In this document: positions 1 to 7,989 of the stretch, piece by piece | Layout of the letters: every line of letters begins with the position of its first letter | How positions within the stretch are numbered: position 1 is the stretch's first letter | DNA from: Marinobacter persicus | GTDB lineage: Bacteria; Pseudomonadota; Gammaproteobacteria; Pseudomonadales; Oleiphilaceae | Direction: 5' to 3' | Assembly (NCBI RefSeq): GCF_002934325.1 | Contig: NZ_PTIV01000030.1 | Location: forward strand, 1-41,948 | Length of the DNA stretch: 41,948 nt | Notes under the pieces: model-generated | Told to the model about the DNA's origin: nothing | Databases searched by the model: none | Seen by the model: the letters and a program-made list of their open reading frames with translations, nothing else | Made by a program: the position numbers and the translations under genes

Positions 1-45
1 GTGACACGGTCTGTCGTACTGAGGTGGCGGTAGTGATTGTTCATG

Positions 46-75
46 GCAACACCATACTCGATTAGAGGGTGTTGC
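46..75 (-). terminator. Hairpin downstream of the edge membrane-protein gene
   Basis: An 8-bp perfect inverted repeat (GCAACACC at 46-53, GGTGTTGC at 68-75, 14-nt loop) lies just past the stop codon of the minus-strand gene ending at 82. It could act as a transcript-end hairpin. There is no clear U-tract after it on the minus strand, so intrinsic termination is uncertain. The repeat has no integron attC R-boxes around it. Confidence 0.35.
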
Positions 76-81
76 ACTTAG

Positions 82-786
82 TTATTGAGGCCGCGGAGTT
101 TCATCGTAAAGAATTCTTGTCTGAGATGGCCCCAGAAAAACCCCATAACCTCCTAGTGAATTTCCAGGACAATTCAGATTCTCATTAAAATCTAAAGCAC
201 GGGCAATAAAGTATGCTTTTTTGTCCAGTACATCTTCGTCAAAGATGACGTTAACCATTACCAGCGACACCAGCCCGATGACGAAGCCGCTACAGGCGAA
301 TATTAGCGTTTGAAATGACTTATGTGTTCCGGCTCCTCCAGTAATCGAATAAAAAATTACTGTGACAAGTCCCCACACCAATAGAACTGCGAAAACTGGC
401 TCTCCAAAAGCGAACATGTTGAGGAAAGTCAAAACCTGATGAGCTAATGGAAAGGCTCTCGAATCCACTCCGAATGCATGATTTAACGCATTTGCAGCCT
501 CTACAGAGGCGAGGACATATATCAGCCACGCCAGAGCGGCAAAAGTTACCTGTGAGGCAAGCTGTCCCCCTAATGCCTTGGCAATTTTAGAATTCCCCAC
601 AAATAAAAAGCTGTAAAACAAAAGAAGTGCGATGCCAGCCCAAATAACATAAGGCGCAAGCTTGTTGACCCAACTCCACTCGGCATCAGACATGGGTGCG
701 CCAATCCCAAAAACACAAATAAAACCCAACACGCCAATTACCGTGCTAATAATGCTTCTTAGGTTTTCTTCCTCTTTGTTTTCCAT
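82..786 (-). CDS. Unrecognised multi-pass membrane protein (234 aa)
   Basis: I do not recognise this family. The protein begins with a charged N-terminus (MENKEEENLRS) followed by about five hydrophobic stretches (roughly residues 12-30, 43-65, 78-97, 115-145 and 160-182). It ends with a soluble tail of about 50 residues rich in Asn, Gly and Pro. It is therefore probably an inner-membrane protein with a cytoplasmic or periplasmic tail. The ATG at 784-786 has a weak AGG seven to nine bases upstream. Base composition is visibly more AT-rich than in the genes to the right. The gene sits between the window edge and the 3' end of a tRNA-Leu gene, the usual place for horizontally acquired DNA. No function can be assigned from sequence alone. 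Confidence 0.6.
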   Translation of the reverse strand: MENKEEENLRSIISTVIGVLGFICVFGIGAPMSDAEWSWVNKLAPYVIWAGIALLLFYSFLFVGNSKIAKALGGQLASQVTFAALAWLIYVLASVEAANALNHAFGVDSRAFPLAHQVLTFLNMFAFGEPVFAVLLVWGLVTVIFYSITGGAGTHKSFQTLIFACSGFVIGLVSLVMVNVIFDEDVLDKKAYFIARALDFNENLNCPGNSLGGYGVFLGPSQTRILYDETPRPQ

Positions 787-1158
787 CCAAATAACCTAGT
801 TTTGAGAGAAACTCCCTCACATTTAACAGCTAATTCAGCGACAAATGACTTCTATTTCAAACGCGACTATTTTCACGCGTAACTCACTGCCATTGCCGGT
901 TTCTTCCTTTTTATCAGAAACCTATCAATTTTACTGACATTAGCGCCCATTGAAATAGGCGTCAATCGTCGGGTTTGCCTCAGGTCATGAGTTCGCCTAT
1001 TTCCAATTGCTTTTCCAGGATAGTCCATATTTTTCAGACAGTTGAAATACTGCCCAAATGGAAAATTTGGACTTTCCCGACATTTGTCGTTGATCTCTGG
1101 AAAACACACAGTATTCGAGGCGGAGCAGTGGCGGTTTTGGGGAATTAACTAATAAGAA
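787..1158. other. AT-rich intergenic stretch next to tRNA-Leu
   Basis: No convincing gene is visible in these 372 bases. A 78-codon minus-strand open frame (873-1109) has no ribosome-binding site and no recognisable domain. A small inverted repeat (CCAAAT 1054-1059, ATTTGG 1065-1070) is present. No second copy of the tRNA 3' end, which would mark an attachment site, can be seen in the bases available to the left. Confidence 0.5.
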
Positions 1159-1246
1159 TGGTGCCCGGGGCCGGAATCGAACCGGCACGACCCTCTGGGT
1201 CGAGAGATTTTAAGTCTCTTGTGTCTACCAATTTCACCACCCGGGC
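1159..1246 (-). tRNA. tRNA-Leu (anticodon UAA)
   Basis: The minus strand folds as a class II tRNA. The acceptor stem GCCCGGG (1246 down to 1240) pairs with CCCGGGC (1169 down to 1163), followed by discriminator A and an encoded CCA at 1161-1159. The anticodon arm is AGAGA-CTTAAAA-TCTCT with anticodon TAA (plus-strand 1210-1212). The T-arm GGTTCGATTCC is intact and a long variable arm is present, as expected for leucine. The total is 88 nt including CCA. Its 3' end faces the AT-rich left edge, a common target of tyrosine integrases. Confidence 0.96.
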
Positions 1247-1274
1247 ATTAGGAGGGAACTTGTCAGGGCCGGGA

Positions 1275-1303
1275 ATTGTATAAGGCCGCTGGGCTTACCG
1301 CAA
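1275..1303 (-). promoter_or_regulatory. Sigma-70 promoter of tRNA-Leu
   Basis: On the minus strand TTGCGG (plus-strand 1298-1303) and TACAAT (plus-strand 1275-1280) are separated by exactly 17 bases. Transcription would start near 1268, about 22 bases before the mature tRNA 5' end. The bases between the -10 and the start are GC-rich (CCCGGCC), the discriminator type found in stringently controlled stable-RNA promoters. The match is by eye. Confidence 0.6.
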
Positions 1304-1316
1304 TACCCGCACAAAA

Positions 1317-1970
1317 TCAGGGATTTTCGGTGCCTTCGGGTGCTTCTTCCAGCGGCTTTATCGCCCTGCCCTGGTAGATGTAGCCGGCGATTTTTGGCGC
1401 GTTGGGCAGGTAGAGGTTTTCCAGTTGCTGTATCTCGAAGCCGGCCTGTCGTATTAGGTCTGCGATGTGGCGGTTGAGGTGGCAGCCGCCGGCGATTTTC
1501 TTCCAGCCGGGGGTGATGCGGTGTTGCCATTTACGGGTGGTTTCGTGGGGCGCTTCGCCGTGTTCCAGGAACAGCAGTTGGCCGCCGGGTTTGAGCACCC
1601 GCATCATCTGTTTCAGCGCTGTATGCCAGTCGGGGATGGTGCACAGGGTGAAGGTGAGCAGCACGGTGTCGATGGATTCGTCCGGCAGGGGGATCTGCTC
1701 GCCGGGCAGGCCCAGCCATTCCACGGCTACCGGTGAACGTTCAATGTTCGGCAGGGCTTTGCGGCGCATGCCTTCTGAGGGTTCCAGGCCGTAAACCTTA
1801 TGCACCTGCTCGGGGTTGTAGAATTCCAGGTTCAGGCCGGAGCCCATGCCCACTTCCAGCACGTGGCCGTGGGCGTGGGGCACAATTTGTCGGCGCAGCT
1901 CTCTCACCTGGCCCAAGCTGCAGGCCGTGTCTACAAGGTGCGGCAGTATCCTTTCTTCATAAAAGCCCAT
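1317..1970 (-). CDS. Class I SAM-dependent methyltransferase (UbiE/type 11-like, 217 aa)
   Basis: The protein has a standard seven-stranded methyltransferase fold. Motif I (VLEVGMGSG, residues 37-45) binds S-adenosylmethionine, an acidic residue ends strand beta-2 (YGLEPSEGM), and post-motif sequence LLTFTLCTIPDW and MRVLKPGGQLLFLEHGE follow. The last part resembles small methyltransferases of the methyltransferase-11 group, including METTL7-like enzymes, in which HLNRHI and CxW-type segments follow the core. The substrate is unknown; a lipid, quinone or small thiol is possible. A ribosome-binding AAAGG lies about 9 bases before the ATG. The gene is transcribed divergently from cioA and towards tRNA-Leu, so it is probably monocistronic. 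Family assignment is firm, substrate is not. Confidence 0.85.
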   Translation of the reverse strand: MGFYEERILPHLVDTACSLGQVRELRRQIVPHAHGHVLEVGMGSGLNLEFYNPEQVHKVYGLEPSEGMRRKALPNIERSPVAVEWLGLPGEQIPLPDESIDTVLLTFTLCTIPDWHTALKQMMRVLKPGGQLLFLEHGEAPHETTRKWQHRITPGWKKIAGGCHLNRHIADLIRQAGFEIQQLENLYLPNAPKIAGYIYQGRAIKPLEEAPEGTENP

Positions 1971-2111
1971 GTATGGTAGCCTTTAACGCGTTGATGCTCA
2001 GGTGTCCATGTCGAATATCAAGACTGCGACAAAGTGCCCTACCCATGGGTGGGTTCACTTGTGTATCATCCTAACCAACTGCCGGTAATAACAAAATAAC
2101 AATCCGAACTA

Positions 2112-2180
2112 GGGAGCCTCGGAATAACTACGGGTCGCCTCTGGCTTGCAGAGGTGATTCGGAGTTGTTCTGAGGCTCCC
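2112..2180 (+). ncRNA. Branched stem-loop in the cioA leader region
   Basis: GGGAGCCTC (2112-2120) is perfectly complementary to GAGGCTCCC (2172-2180). The pairing continues inward with only two G-U type pairs through 2128 and 2164, giving a stem of about 17 base pairs. The enclosed loop contains a second perfect hairpin (CCTCTG 2138-2143, CAGAGG 2149-2154). There is no T-tract after it, so it is not an ordinary terminator. It ends about 73 bases before the cioA start codon, so it would sit in the 5' leader if transcription begins upstream of 2112. It could be a regulatory leader, a small RNA or a REP-like palindrome. I do not recognise it as a known riboswitch. Confidence 0.45.
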
Positions 2181-2253
2181 CCAGGCAGCGGCTGGGCGAG
2201 CATGGCGCAATCCGGCTCGCTTATTGTGATTGTATGAGTTACCGGAGGTTCCA

Positions 2254-3684
2254 ATGGAACTCGATCCCCTCATTCTATCGCGGATACAGTTCGCGTTCGT
2301 GGTCTCCTTCCACGCGATTTTCCCGGTGTTTACCATCGGGCTTGCCTCTTACATCGCCGTTCTTGAAGGGCTCGCCTTCAAAACCCGGAATCCGGTTTGG
2401 GAAACCCTGTCGGCCTTCTGGACCAAGGTGTTTGCCGTTGTTTTCGGCATGGGGGTGGTCTCCGGTATTGTGATGTCGTTTCAGTTTGGCACGAACTGGA
2501 GCAACTTTGCCCAGGCGTCGGCCAATTTCCTGGGGCCCATTCTCAGCTATGAAGTGATCACGGCTTTCTTCCTGGAAGCAGCATTTCTGGGTGTGCTGCT
2601 GTTTGGGCGCAACAAGGTGCCAGCCGGCGTTCACCTCTTTGCGGCCATCATGGTGGCAACCGGCACCTTTATTTCCTCGTTCTGGATTCTCTCGGCCAAC
2701 AGCTGGATGCAGACTCCGGCGGGCGTCGAGCTGCGGGAAGGCGTTTTCCACGTGACTTCCTGGAGTGAAGCCATCTTTAACCCTTCCTTCCCTTACCGCT
2801 TCCTGCATATGGCCATGGCTTCCTTCCTGACCGGTGGCTTTGTGGTGGCCGGTGTCAGCGCGTGGTACCTGCTCAAGGGTCGTGAGGTGGAAGCCAACCG
2901 CAAGGCGCTGTCCATGTGCCTGTGGCTGCTGCTGTTTATTGCCCCTGCGCAATTGGTGATTGGTGATTTCCATGGCCTGAACACCCTGGAGCACCAGCCC
3001 ACCAAAGTCGCTGCGATGGAAGGCAACTGGGAAACCTCCAGCAACGTGCCGTTGCTGCTGTTTGCCATCCCCGACCAGGAAAACCAGCGGAACCTGTTTG
3101 AAATCGGTATTCCCAGCATGGCGAGCATGGTTCTGACCCACGATTGGGACGGCGTGGTGCCGGGCCTGAACGAAGTGGCCGTTGAGGAGCAGCCACCAGT
3201 GGCGATTGTGTTCTGGTCTTTCCGGATCATGGTGGGCCTTGGCGCGCTGATGATTCTCTTTGCGCTGGCCGGGTTGTTCCTGCGTCCTGGCGGGCGTTAC
3301 TACCAGAACCGAAAATTCCTGCAGGGCCTGCGCTTTATGAGCATCGCCCCGTTCATTGCGGTGCTCACCGGGTGGTTTGTCACCGAGACCGGCCGCGCAC
3401 CCTGGCTGGTGTACGGCATGATGACCCAGGCTGAATCGGTCACGCCATCACTCACCGGTGGCATGGCGTTGTTTACGCTGATTGGTTACATCGTGGTCTA
3501 TGCGCTGGTGTTCGCCGCAGGCGTCTACTACCTGATGCGGGTGCTGTTCGTCGGCCTGGAAAGCGAGGAGGAAGACACCACCGATTCCCCTGAACGTCCG
3601 GCCCGGCCGCTTTCAGCCGCGCATGTCCCGTTTGAATACGACAGCCACGGCCGCCCGGTACCGGCTAACGATGGAGGGCAGTGA
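2254..3684 (+). CDS. cioA: Cyanide-insensitive (bd-type) quinol oxidase subunit I
   Basis: This is the haem-bearing subunit of a cytochrome bd-family terminal oxidase. It oxidises quinol and reduces O2 to water in the inner membrane without pumping protons. The 476-residue protein shows the conserved SFH near the N-terminus (His20, equivalent to the high-spin haem ligand), a second membrane His in the RFLHMAMASF segment, the acidic YEVITAFFLEA helix, and the GWxxTExGRxPW motif near residue 390. The Q-loop is short, as in CioA proteins and unlike the long loop of E. coli CydA, which supports cyanide-insensitive oxidase. The ATG at 2254 is chosen because GGAGG (2244-2248) is 5 bases upstream; a TTG at 2230 lies before that site. 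It leads an operon with cioB, cydD and cydC. Confidence 0.95.
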   Translation: MELDPLILSRIQFAFVVSFHAIFPVFTIGLASYIAVLEGLAFKTRNPVWETLSAFWTKVFAVVFGMGVVSGIVMSFQFGTNWSNFAQASANFLGPILSYEVITAFFLEAAFLGVLLFGRNKVPAGVHLFAAIMVATGTFISSFWILSANSWMQTPAGVELREGVFHVTSWSEAIFNPSFPYRFLHMAMASFLTGGFVVAGVSAWYLLKGREVEANRKALSMCLWLLLFIAPAQLVIGDFHGLNTLEHQPTKVAAMEGNWETSSNVPLLLFAIPDQENQRNLFEIGIPSMASMVLTHDWDGVVPGLNEVAVEEQPPVAIVFWSFRIMVGLGALMILFALAGLFLRPGGRYYQNRKFLQGLRFMSIAPFIAVLTGWFVTETGRAPWLVYGMMTQAESVTPSLTGGMALFTLIGYIVVYALVFAAGVYYLMRVLFVGLESEEEDTTDSPERPARPLSAAHVPFEYDSHGRPVPANDGGQ

Positions 3685-3686
3685 GT

Positions 3687-4688
3687 ATGCAACTGTTTGA
3701 TCTGGCCCTCATTTGGGCATTCATTATCGGTTTCGGCATCATCATGTATGTGCTGATGGACGGTTTCGATCTGGGTGTTGGCATCCTCTTTCCCTTCGCG
3801 CCGTCGGAGGACGATCGGGATGTCATGATGAACTCCGTTGCGCCGGTCTGGGACGGCAACGAAACCTGGCTCGTTCTGGGTGGCGCCGGGCTTCTGGCGG
3901 CCTTCCCCATGGTTTACACCATTTTCCTGCCGGCCTTGTATATCGGCGTATTCCTGTTGCTTGCGGGCCTCATTTTCCGGGGCGTGGCGTTTGAATTCCG
4001 GTTTAAGGCCCGGACTTCCCGCTACCTCTGGAACTGGGCCTTTGCCGGCGGCTCTACGGTTGCCGCATTCGCCCAGGGCGTGGTGGTTGGCGCCTACATC
4101 CAGGGCTTCGAGACTGCCAACGGCGTTTACGTGGGCGGCGCCCTGGACTGGCTGACGCCGTTTACCGTCCTGACTGGCCTCGGCCTGCTGGCCGGTTATG
4201 CCCTGCTGGGTTCCACCTGGCTGATTCTGAAAACCGAAGGCCGGCTTCAGGAGTGGGCTTACCGTATTACCACGCCGCTGCTGGTGGCCGTGCTGGTGGT
4301 CTTTGGCATTATCAGCATCTGGACGCCGTTCGTGGATGAACTGGTCAGCGAGCGCTGGTTCTCTCACCTGAGTGTGATCTGGATTCTGCCGGTACTCACC
4401 CTTCTTTGCGCCCTGCAGATCTGGCGTTCCGTGCGCCGGCGTGATGAAGGCCTGCCGTTCGTTTCCACCATGGGACTGTTCATCACCACCTACCTGGGGC
4501 TGATCGTCAGTCGTTGGCCCTATGTGGTACCGCCGGAATACACCCTGTGGGAAGCCGCTTCAGCCTATGACTCCCAGCTTTTCCTGCTGTTAGGGCTGCT
4601 GTTTGTGGTGCCTATTGTGCTGGCTTACACCGCCTGGACTTACTGGGTCTTCCGCGGCAAGGTTCGTGCGGGCGAAGGGTACCACTAA
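3687..4688 (+). CDS. cioB: Cyanide-insensitive (bd-type) quinol oxidase subunit II
   Basis: Subunit II of the bd-type oxidase stabilises the haem-carrying subunit I in the inner membrane. The 333-residue protein has the hallmark N-terminal MDGFDLGVGILFPF motif and about eight hydrophobic helices, the usual CydB/CioB architecture and length. A GTG at 3681 overlaps the cioA stop. The ATG at 3687 is preferred because GGAGGG (3673-3678) is then 8 bases away, and because the protein then begins MQLFDLALIW like other CioB proteins. No small CydX-like ORF is evident between cioB and cydD, where the genes abut directly. Co-transcription with cioA is nearly certain. Confidence 0.95.
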   Translation: MQLFDLALIWAFIIGFGIIMYVLMDGFDLGVGILFPFAPSEDDRDVMMNSVAPVWDGNETWLVLGGAGLLAAFPMVYTIFLPALYIGVFLLLAGLIFRGVAFEFRFKARTSRYLWNWAFAGGSTVAAFAQGVVVGAYIQGFETANGVYVGGALDWLTPFTVLTGLGLLAGYALLGSTWLILKTEGRLQEWAYRITTPLLVAVLVVFGIISIWTPFVDELVSERWFSHLSVIWILPVLTLLCALQIWRSVRRRDEGLPFVSTMGLFITTYLGLIVSRWPYVVPPEYTLWEAASAYDSQLFLLLGLLFVVPIVLAYTAWTYWVFRGKVRAGEGYH

Positions 4689-6368
4689 GTGGCCAGCCAG
4701 CAGGCAGAGGTTCGGCAATGGCTGTCCGGGCTTTCCCGTGACAGCCGGCGCTGGATCAACGCCACCGTGCTGGCCGGTTCGCTGGCCGGTATCGCCACCA
4801 TCATTCAGATGGTGCTGCTGGCCTGGATTGTTCATCAGGGCGTTATTGAGCACCAACCGGTTGCTTCACTGACGCCCTGGTTTGTCGGCCTTCTGATTGC
4901 CCTGCTGGTGCGCGCAGCCGCCCAGGGGTTACAAACCCGGTTTGCCGCCCGCACCAGTGAACAGGTTCGCCGGCAGGCCCGGCAACAACTGAATCAACAC
5001 TGGCAGAGCGAAGGTCCTGTGGCACTGGCCGATGCCTCTGCCGCCTCTCTTACCCGGGAATGGCTGGACCATGTAGAAGCCCTGCATGGGTACTTTGCCC
5101 GTTTTCTACCCCAGATGACGCTCTCTGTCGTCGTTCCCCTGTTGATTCTGGTGCTGGTGTTCTGGCTGGACTGGCTGGCCGGCCTATTCCTGCTGTTATC
5201 CGCACCCTTGATTCCGTTGTTCATGGCCCTGGTGGGCATGGGGGCGGAGAAGGTGAACCAGCAGCATTTTGAAATTGTCAGCCGTTTGTCGGGCCAGTTT
5301 CTGGACAAGATTCGCGGCCTGACCACCCTCCAGCTGTTCGGACAAACGGCCAGCGCCAGCGAAACACTGCGCCGACGTTCGGATCAGTATCGCCACATCA
5401 CCATGAAAACCCTGAAAGTGGCGTTTCTGTCGTCTGCGGTGCTGGAGTTCTTTTCATCGGTTGCCATTGCGGTGATCGCGATTTATATCGGCTTTGGCCT
5501 GCTGGGCTACATCGAATATGGGCCCAGCCCGGACCTGACCCTGTTCACCGGCCTGCTGATCCTGTTACTGGCCCCGGAGTTTTTTCAGCCCCTGCGCACG
5601 CTTTCCCAGCATTATCATGACCGTGCTTCGGCCATGGGCGCTGCGGCGGAAATCCTGGCACGGCTGCAGAAGGGTGATAGCGCAGAACCAGAAGCAACGA
5701 CCGTTACCCGGCCAGAAGTGAGCGAACCAGAAAGCATCAAGCTTGATCACCTCACTATTCGCCACGGCCAGGGCCCAACGGTGATTGAAAACCTCAATCT
5801 TACCCTGCCCCGGGGTACCGCCCTGGCGCTGACCGGTGCCACAGGCAGCGGCAAATCTTCCCTGTTGCACGTGATGGCCGGGTTCTTAACACCAGCCAAT
5901 GGCGGTGTCTCAATATTCGGCGAGGCCGCCGGTGCACGCTCCTTTGGCTGGCTGGGCCAGAAGGGCTTCTGGGTGCAGGGCACCTGGGCAGACAACCTGC
6001 GCCTGACCACACCGGAGGCCTCGGATGCCGACATTGAACAGGCGCTACAGCAGGTGGGCCTGGGTTCGCTGGTCGCCAGCCGCGAGCAAGGCATTTACAG
6101 CCGTTTGAGTGAAAGTGGGCAGGGGCTTTCCGGTGGCCAGGCCCGCCGGCTCAGTCTCGCCCGGATTTTCCTGGCGGATTACGACCTCATTTTGCTCGAC
6201 GAGCCCACCGCCGGGCTGGATACAACCTCCGAGCAACACATCATCGCAGCCCTGAAGGCACTGTCCGATAAGGGCAAAACCCTGGTGTTTGCCACGCACC
6301 ACAACGCCCTGCTCGCCCTGGCAGACCGGGTACTGGTGGTCAGCAACGGGGAGGTGCACGATGCATGA
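4689..6368 (+). CDS. cydD: CydD-type ABC exporter subunit (cysteine/glutathione export for cytochrome bd assembly)
   Basis: CydD pairs with CydC as a heterodimeric ABC exporter that moves reduced thiols or haem-related ligands to the periplasm and is needed to assemble bd oxidases. The 559-residue protein has an N-terminal six-helix transmembrane domain (to about residue 320) and a C-terminal ATPase. The ATPase carries Walker A GATGSGKSS, signature LSGGQARRLSLAR, Walker B LILLDEPTAGLD and an H-loop TH in FATHHN. The start is a GTG directly after the cioB TAA, with GAAGGG (4674-4679) nine bases upstream. Its end overlaps cydC by 8 bases. The direct linkage to cioAB argues that this exporter serves the Cio oxidase here. 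Confidence 0.92.
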   Translation: MASQQAEVRQWLSGLSRDSRRWINATVLAGSLAGIATIIQMVLLAWIVHQGVIEHQPVASLTPWFVGLLIALLVRAAAQGLQTRFAARTSEQVRRQARQQLNQHWQSEGPVALADASAASLTREWLDHVEALHGYFARFLPQMTLSVVVPLLILVLVFWLDWLAGLFLLLSAPLIPLFMALVGMGAEKVNQQHFEIVSRLSGQFLDKIRGLTTLQLFGQTASASETLRRRSDQYRHITMKTLKVAFLSSAVLEFFSSVAIAVIAIYIGFGLLGYIEYGPSPDLTLFTGLLILLLAPEFFQPLRTLSQHYHDRASAMGAAAEILARLQKGDSAEPEATTVTRPEVSEPESIKLDHLTIRHGQGPTVIENLNLTLPRGTALALTGATGSGKSSLLHVMAGFLTPANGGVSIFGEAAGARSFGWLGQKGFWVQGTWADNLRLTTPEASDADIEQALQQVGLGSLVASREQGIYSRLSESGQGLSGGQARRLSLARIFLADYDLILLDEPTAGLDTTSEQHIIAALKALSDKGKTLVFATHHNALLALADRVLVVSNGEVHDA

Positions 6369-7971
6369 ACTGCGCCCCTGGCTTCGCCTGATTTTCAGGC
6401 ATCGTGGCCGCCTGGTGCTTGGCGGCGTATTGATTCTGGCCACTCTGCTCTCCGGCATTGCCCTGTTGGCGGTGTCCGGCTGGTTTCTGACCAAAACCGC
6501 CATTGTGGGCCTGCTTCTGGCCGCCGGCATACAGGCCAGCATCAACCTCTATGTGCCCGGCGGCGCCATCCGTTTCTTCGCGGTTTCCCGCACGGCTTTT
6601 CGTTACATGGAGCGGGTGTACAACCATAACCTGGTGCTCCAGTTGCTGACCGACATTCGGGTGGCGCTGTTTGATCGCCTGTCCGCCACAGGGCAACAAA
6701 TACGCGGCGACAAAAGCGGCGCGCAATGGTTGTCACGCCTCACCGCCGATGTGGACGCCCTGGATACCCTGTACCTGCGCCTGATCGCACCCACGGCCCT
6801 GGCCGGTGTCGTCACTTTGTTGCTGAGTGGCCTGGCATGGGTGTTATTCAGTGGTGCCATCGCCCTTGCTGTGTTGCTGGTTCTGGCGCTGGCGTTACTG
6901 GTGGCGACAGTAGCGGTTTTGCTGCGCACACGGCGCTTGTCCGCCCGATTGAATGACCAGCAGGAAACACTGCGGGGCGAGGTCATCGAGCACCTGGAAG
7001 GGTATGCCGAGTTGTTGGCGGCCGGTCGCATCAATGACCATGCCCATGGCCTTATGGGCCAGGCCCACCGGTTGTCACGGGCCCAGGCAACCGTGGATAC
7101 CCGCGTGGGTTGGCATAACGCCGCAACCACCCTGCTGGTGAATATCACGGCCGTTCTCGCTCTGTGGCTCGGTTTTGCACTCTTTGAAAGCGGACAGGTA
7201 TCAGGGCCGGTTCTGGTGCTTCTGCCCATTGCCTTGCTGGGGCTGGGCGAGGTCTATGGCATGCTGCCAGAGGCCTTCGGCAAATTCGGCGCCACCGAGG
7301 CGGCGGCCCGGCGGCTCAATCGGGATGTGTCATCGCCCAAATCAGAGCTTACTTCTGCCCAGCATGAGTTGCCTGAAGGCATGGCCGCTGAACTGAATGC
7401 GGTCGATATCGGGCACCCGGGTTATGCGCCCCTGTTGACGCACTTCAACCTGCGATTGGCGAAGGGGGAAATCCTCGGTGTGGTGGGCGATTCCGGCAGC
7501 GGGAAATCCTCATTTGCCGACACCCTGGCAGGCATGCTTCCGCCTTTGACCGGAACGGTGGCTGCCCTGCCCTGCGCCTACCTGACCCAGACCACCACCG
7601 TGTTTGATGACACCGTGAAAGCCAACCTGCTTCTGGGCAACCCTGGCGCCACCGACGCCCAACTCTGGCGGATTCTGGAAATGGTGGAGTTGGCCGGCCG
7701 GTTTGCGAATGAAACCGACGGCCTGGACACCTGGCTGGGCAGCGCTGGGAACCGGTTATCCGGCGGCGAAGCCCGCAGGCTGGTGTTGGCCCGTGCGCTG
7801 CTGAACGAAGCACCGTTGGTGATTCTGGATGAGCCCTTTACCGGCGTGGACGCCGATACCCGGAATCGTATTGCCCCGCAAATTGAGCATTACCTGGAAG
7901 ACCGCACGGTGGTTTGTCTGGGCCACGGGCCGGAAGCCCTTTTGGCCACCGACCGCGTGATCCAGCTTTAA
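6361..7971 (+). CDS. cydC: CydC-type ABC exporter subunit
   Basis: CydC is the second half of the CydDC exporter. The 536-residue protein repeats the exporter layout: six membrane helices in the first 310 residues, then an ATPase with Walker A GDSGSGKSS, signature LSGGEARRLVLAR and Walker B LVILDEPFTGVD. The open frame extends 24 codons further upstream inside cydD, but the ATG at 6361 gives the expected CydC N-terminus (MHELRPWLRLIFRHRGRL). The 8-base overlap with cydD implies translational coupling. The last residues are followed after 18 bases by the stop of the convergent gene, leaving no room for a strong intrinsic terminator, and none is seen. Confidence 0.92.
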   Translation: MHELRPWLRLIFRHRGRLVLGGVLILATLLSGIALLAVSGWFLTKTAIVGLLLAAGIQASINLYVPGGAIRFFAVSRTAFRYMERVYNHNLVLQLLTDIRVALFDRLSATGQQIRGDKSGAQWLSRLTADVDALDTLYLRLIAPTALAGVVTLLLSGLAWVLFSGAIALAVLLVLALALLVATVAVLLRTRRLSARLNDQQETLRGEVIEHLEGYAELLAAGRINDHAHGLMGQAHRLSRAQATVDTRVGWHNAATTLLVNITAVLALWLGFALFESGQVSGPVLVLLPIALLGLGEVYGMLPEAFGKFGATEAAARRLNRDVSSPKSELTSAQHELPEGMAAELNAVDIGHPGYAPLLTHFNLRLAKGEILGVVGDSGSGKSSFADTLAGMLPPLTGTVAALPCAYLTQTTTVFDDTVKANLLLGNPGATDAQLWRILEMVELAGRFANETDGLDTWLGSAGNRLSGGEARRLVLARALLNEAPLVILDEPFTGVDADTRNRIAPQIEHYLEDRTVVCLGHGPEALLATDRVIQL

Positions 7972-7989
7972 CCGGCAAACAAACTGGAT

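Noticed and set aside
46..84. A possible integron attC site after the edge gene
   Set aside because: The inverted repeat exists, but no RYYYAAC/GTTRRRY boxes with correct placement are present and the gene is not followed by another cassette in view.
873..1109. A 78-codon minus-strand ORF in the AT-rich edge
   Set aside because: No ribosome-binding site, no recognisable domain, overlapped by another spurious frame.
997..1188. A 63-codon frame starting inside the tRNA-Leu (MPVRFRPRAPF...)
   Set aside because: This is the well-known artefact produced by translating the 3' half of a tRNA gene.
2230..2253. Upstream TTG start for cioA
   Set aside because: It precedes the strong GGAGG site that serves the ATG at 2254, and the added residues are not part of the CioA N-terminus.
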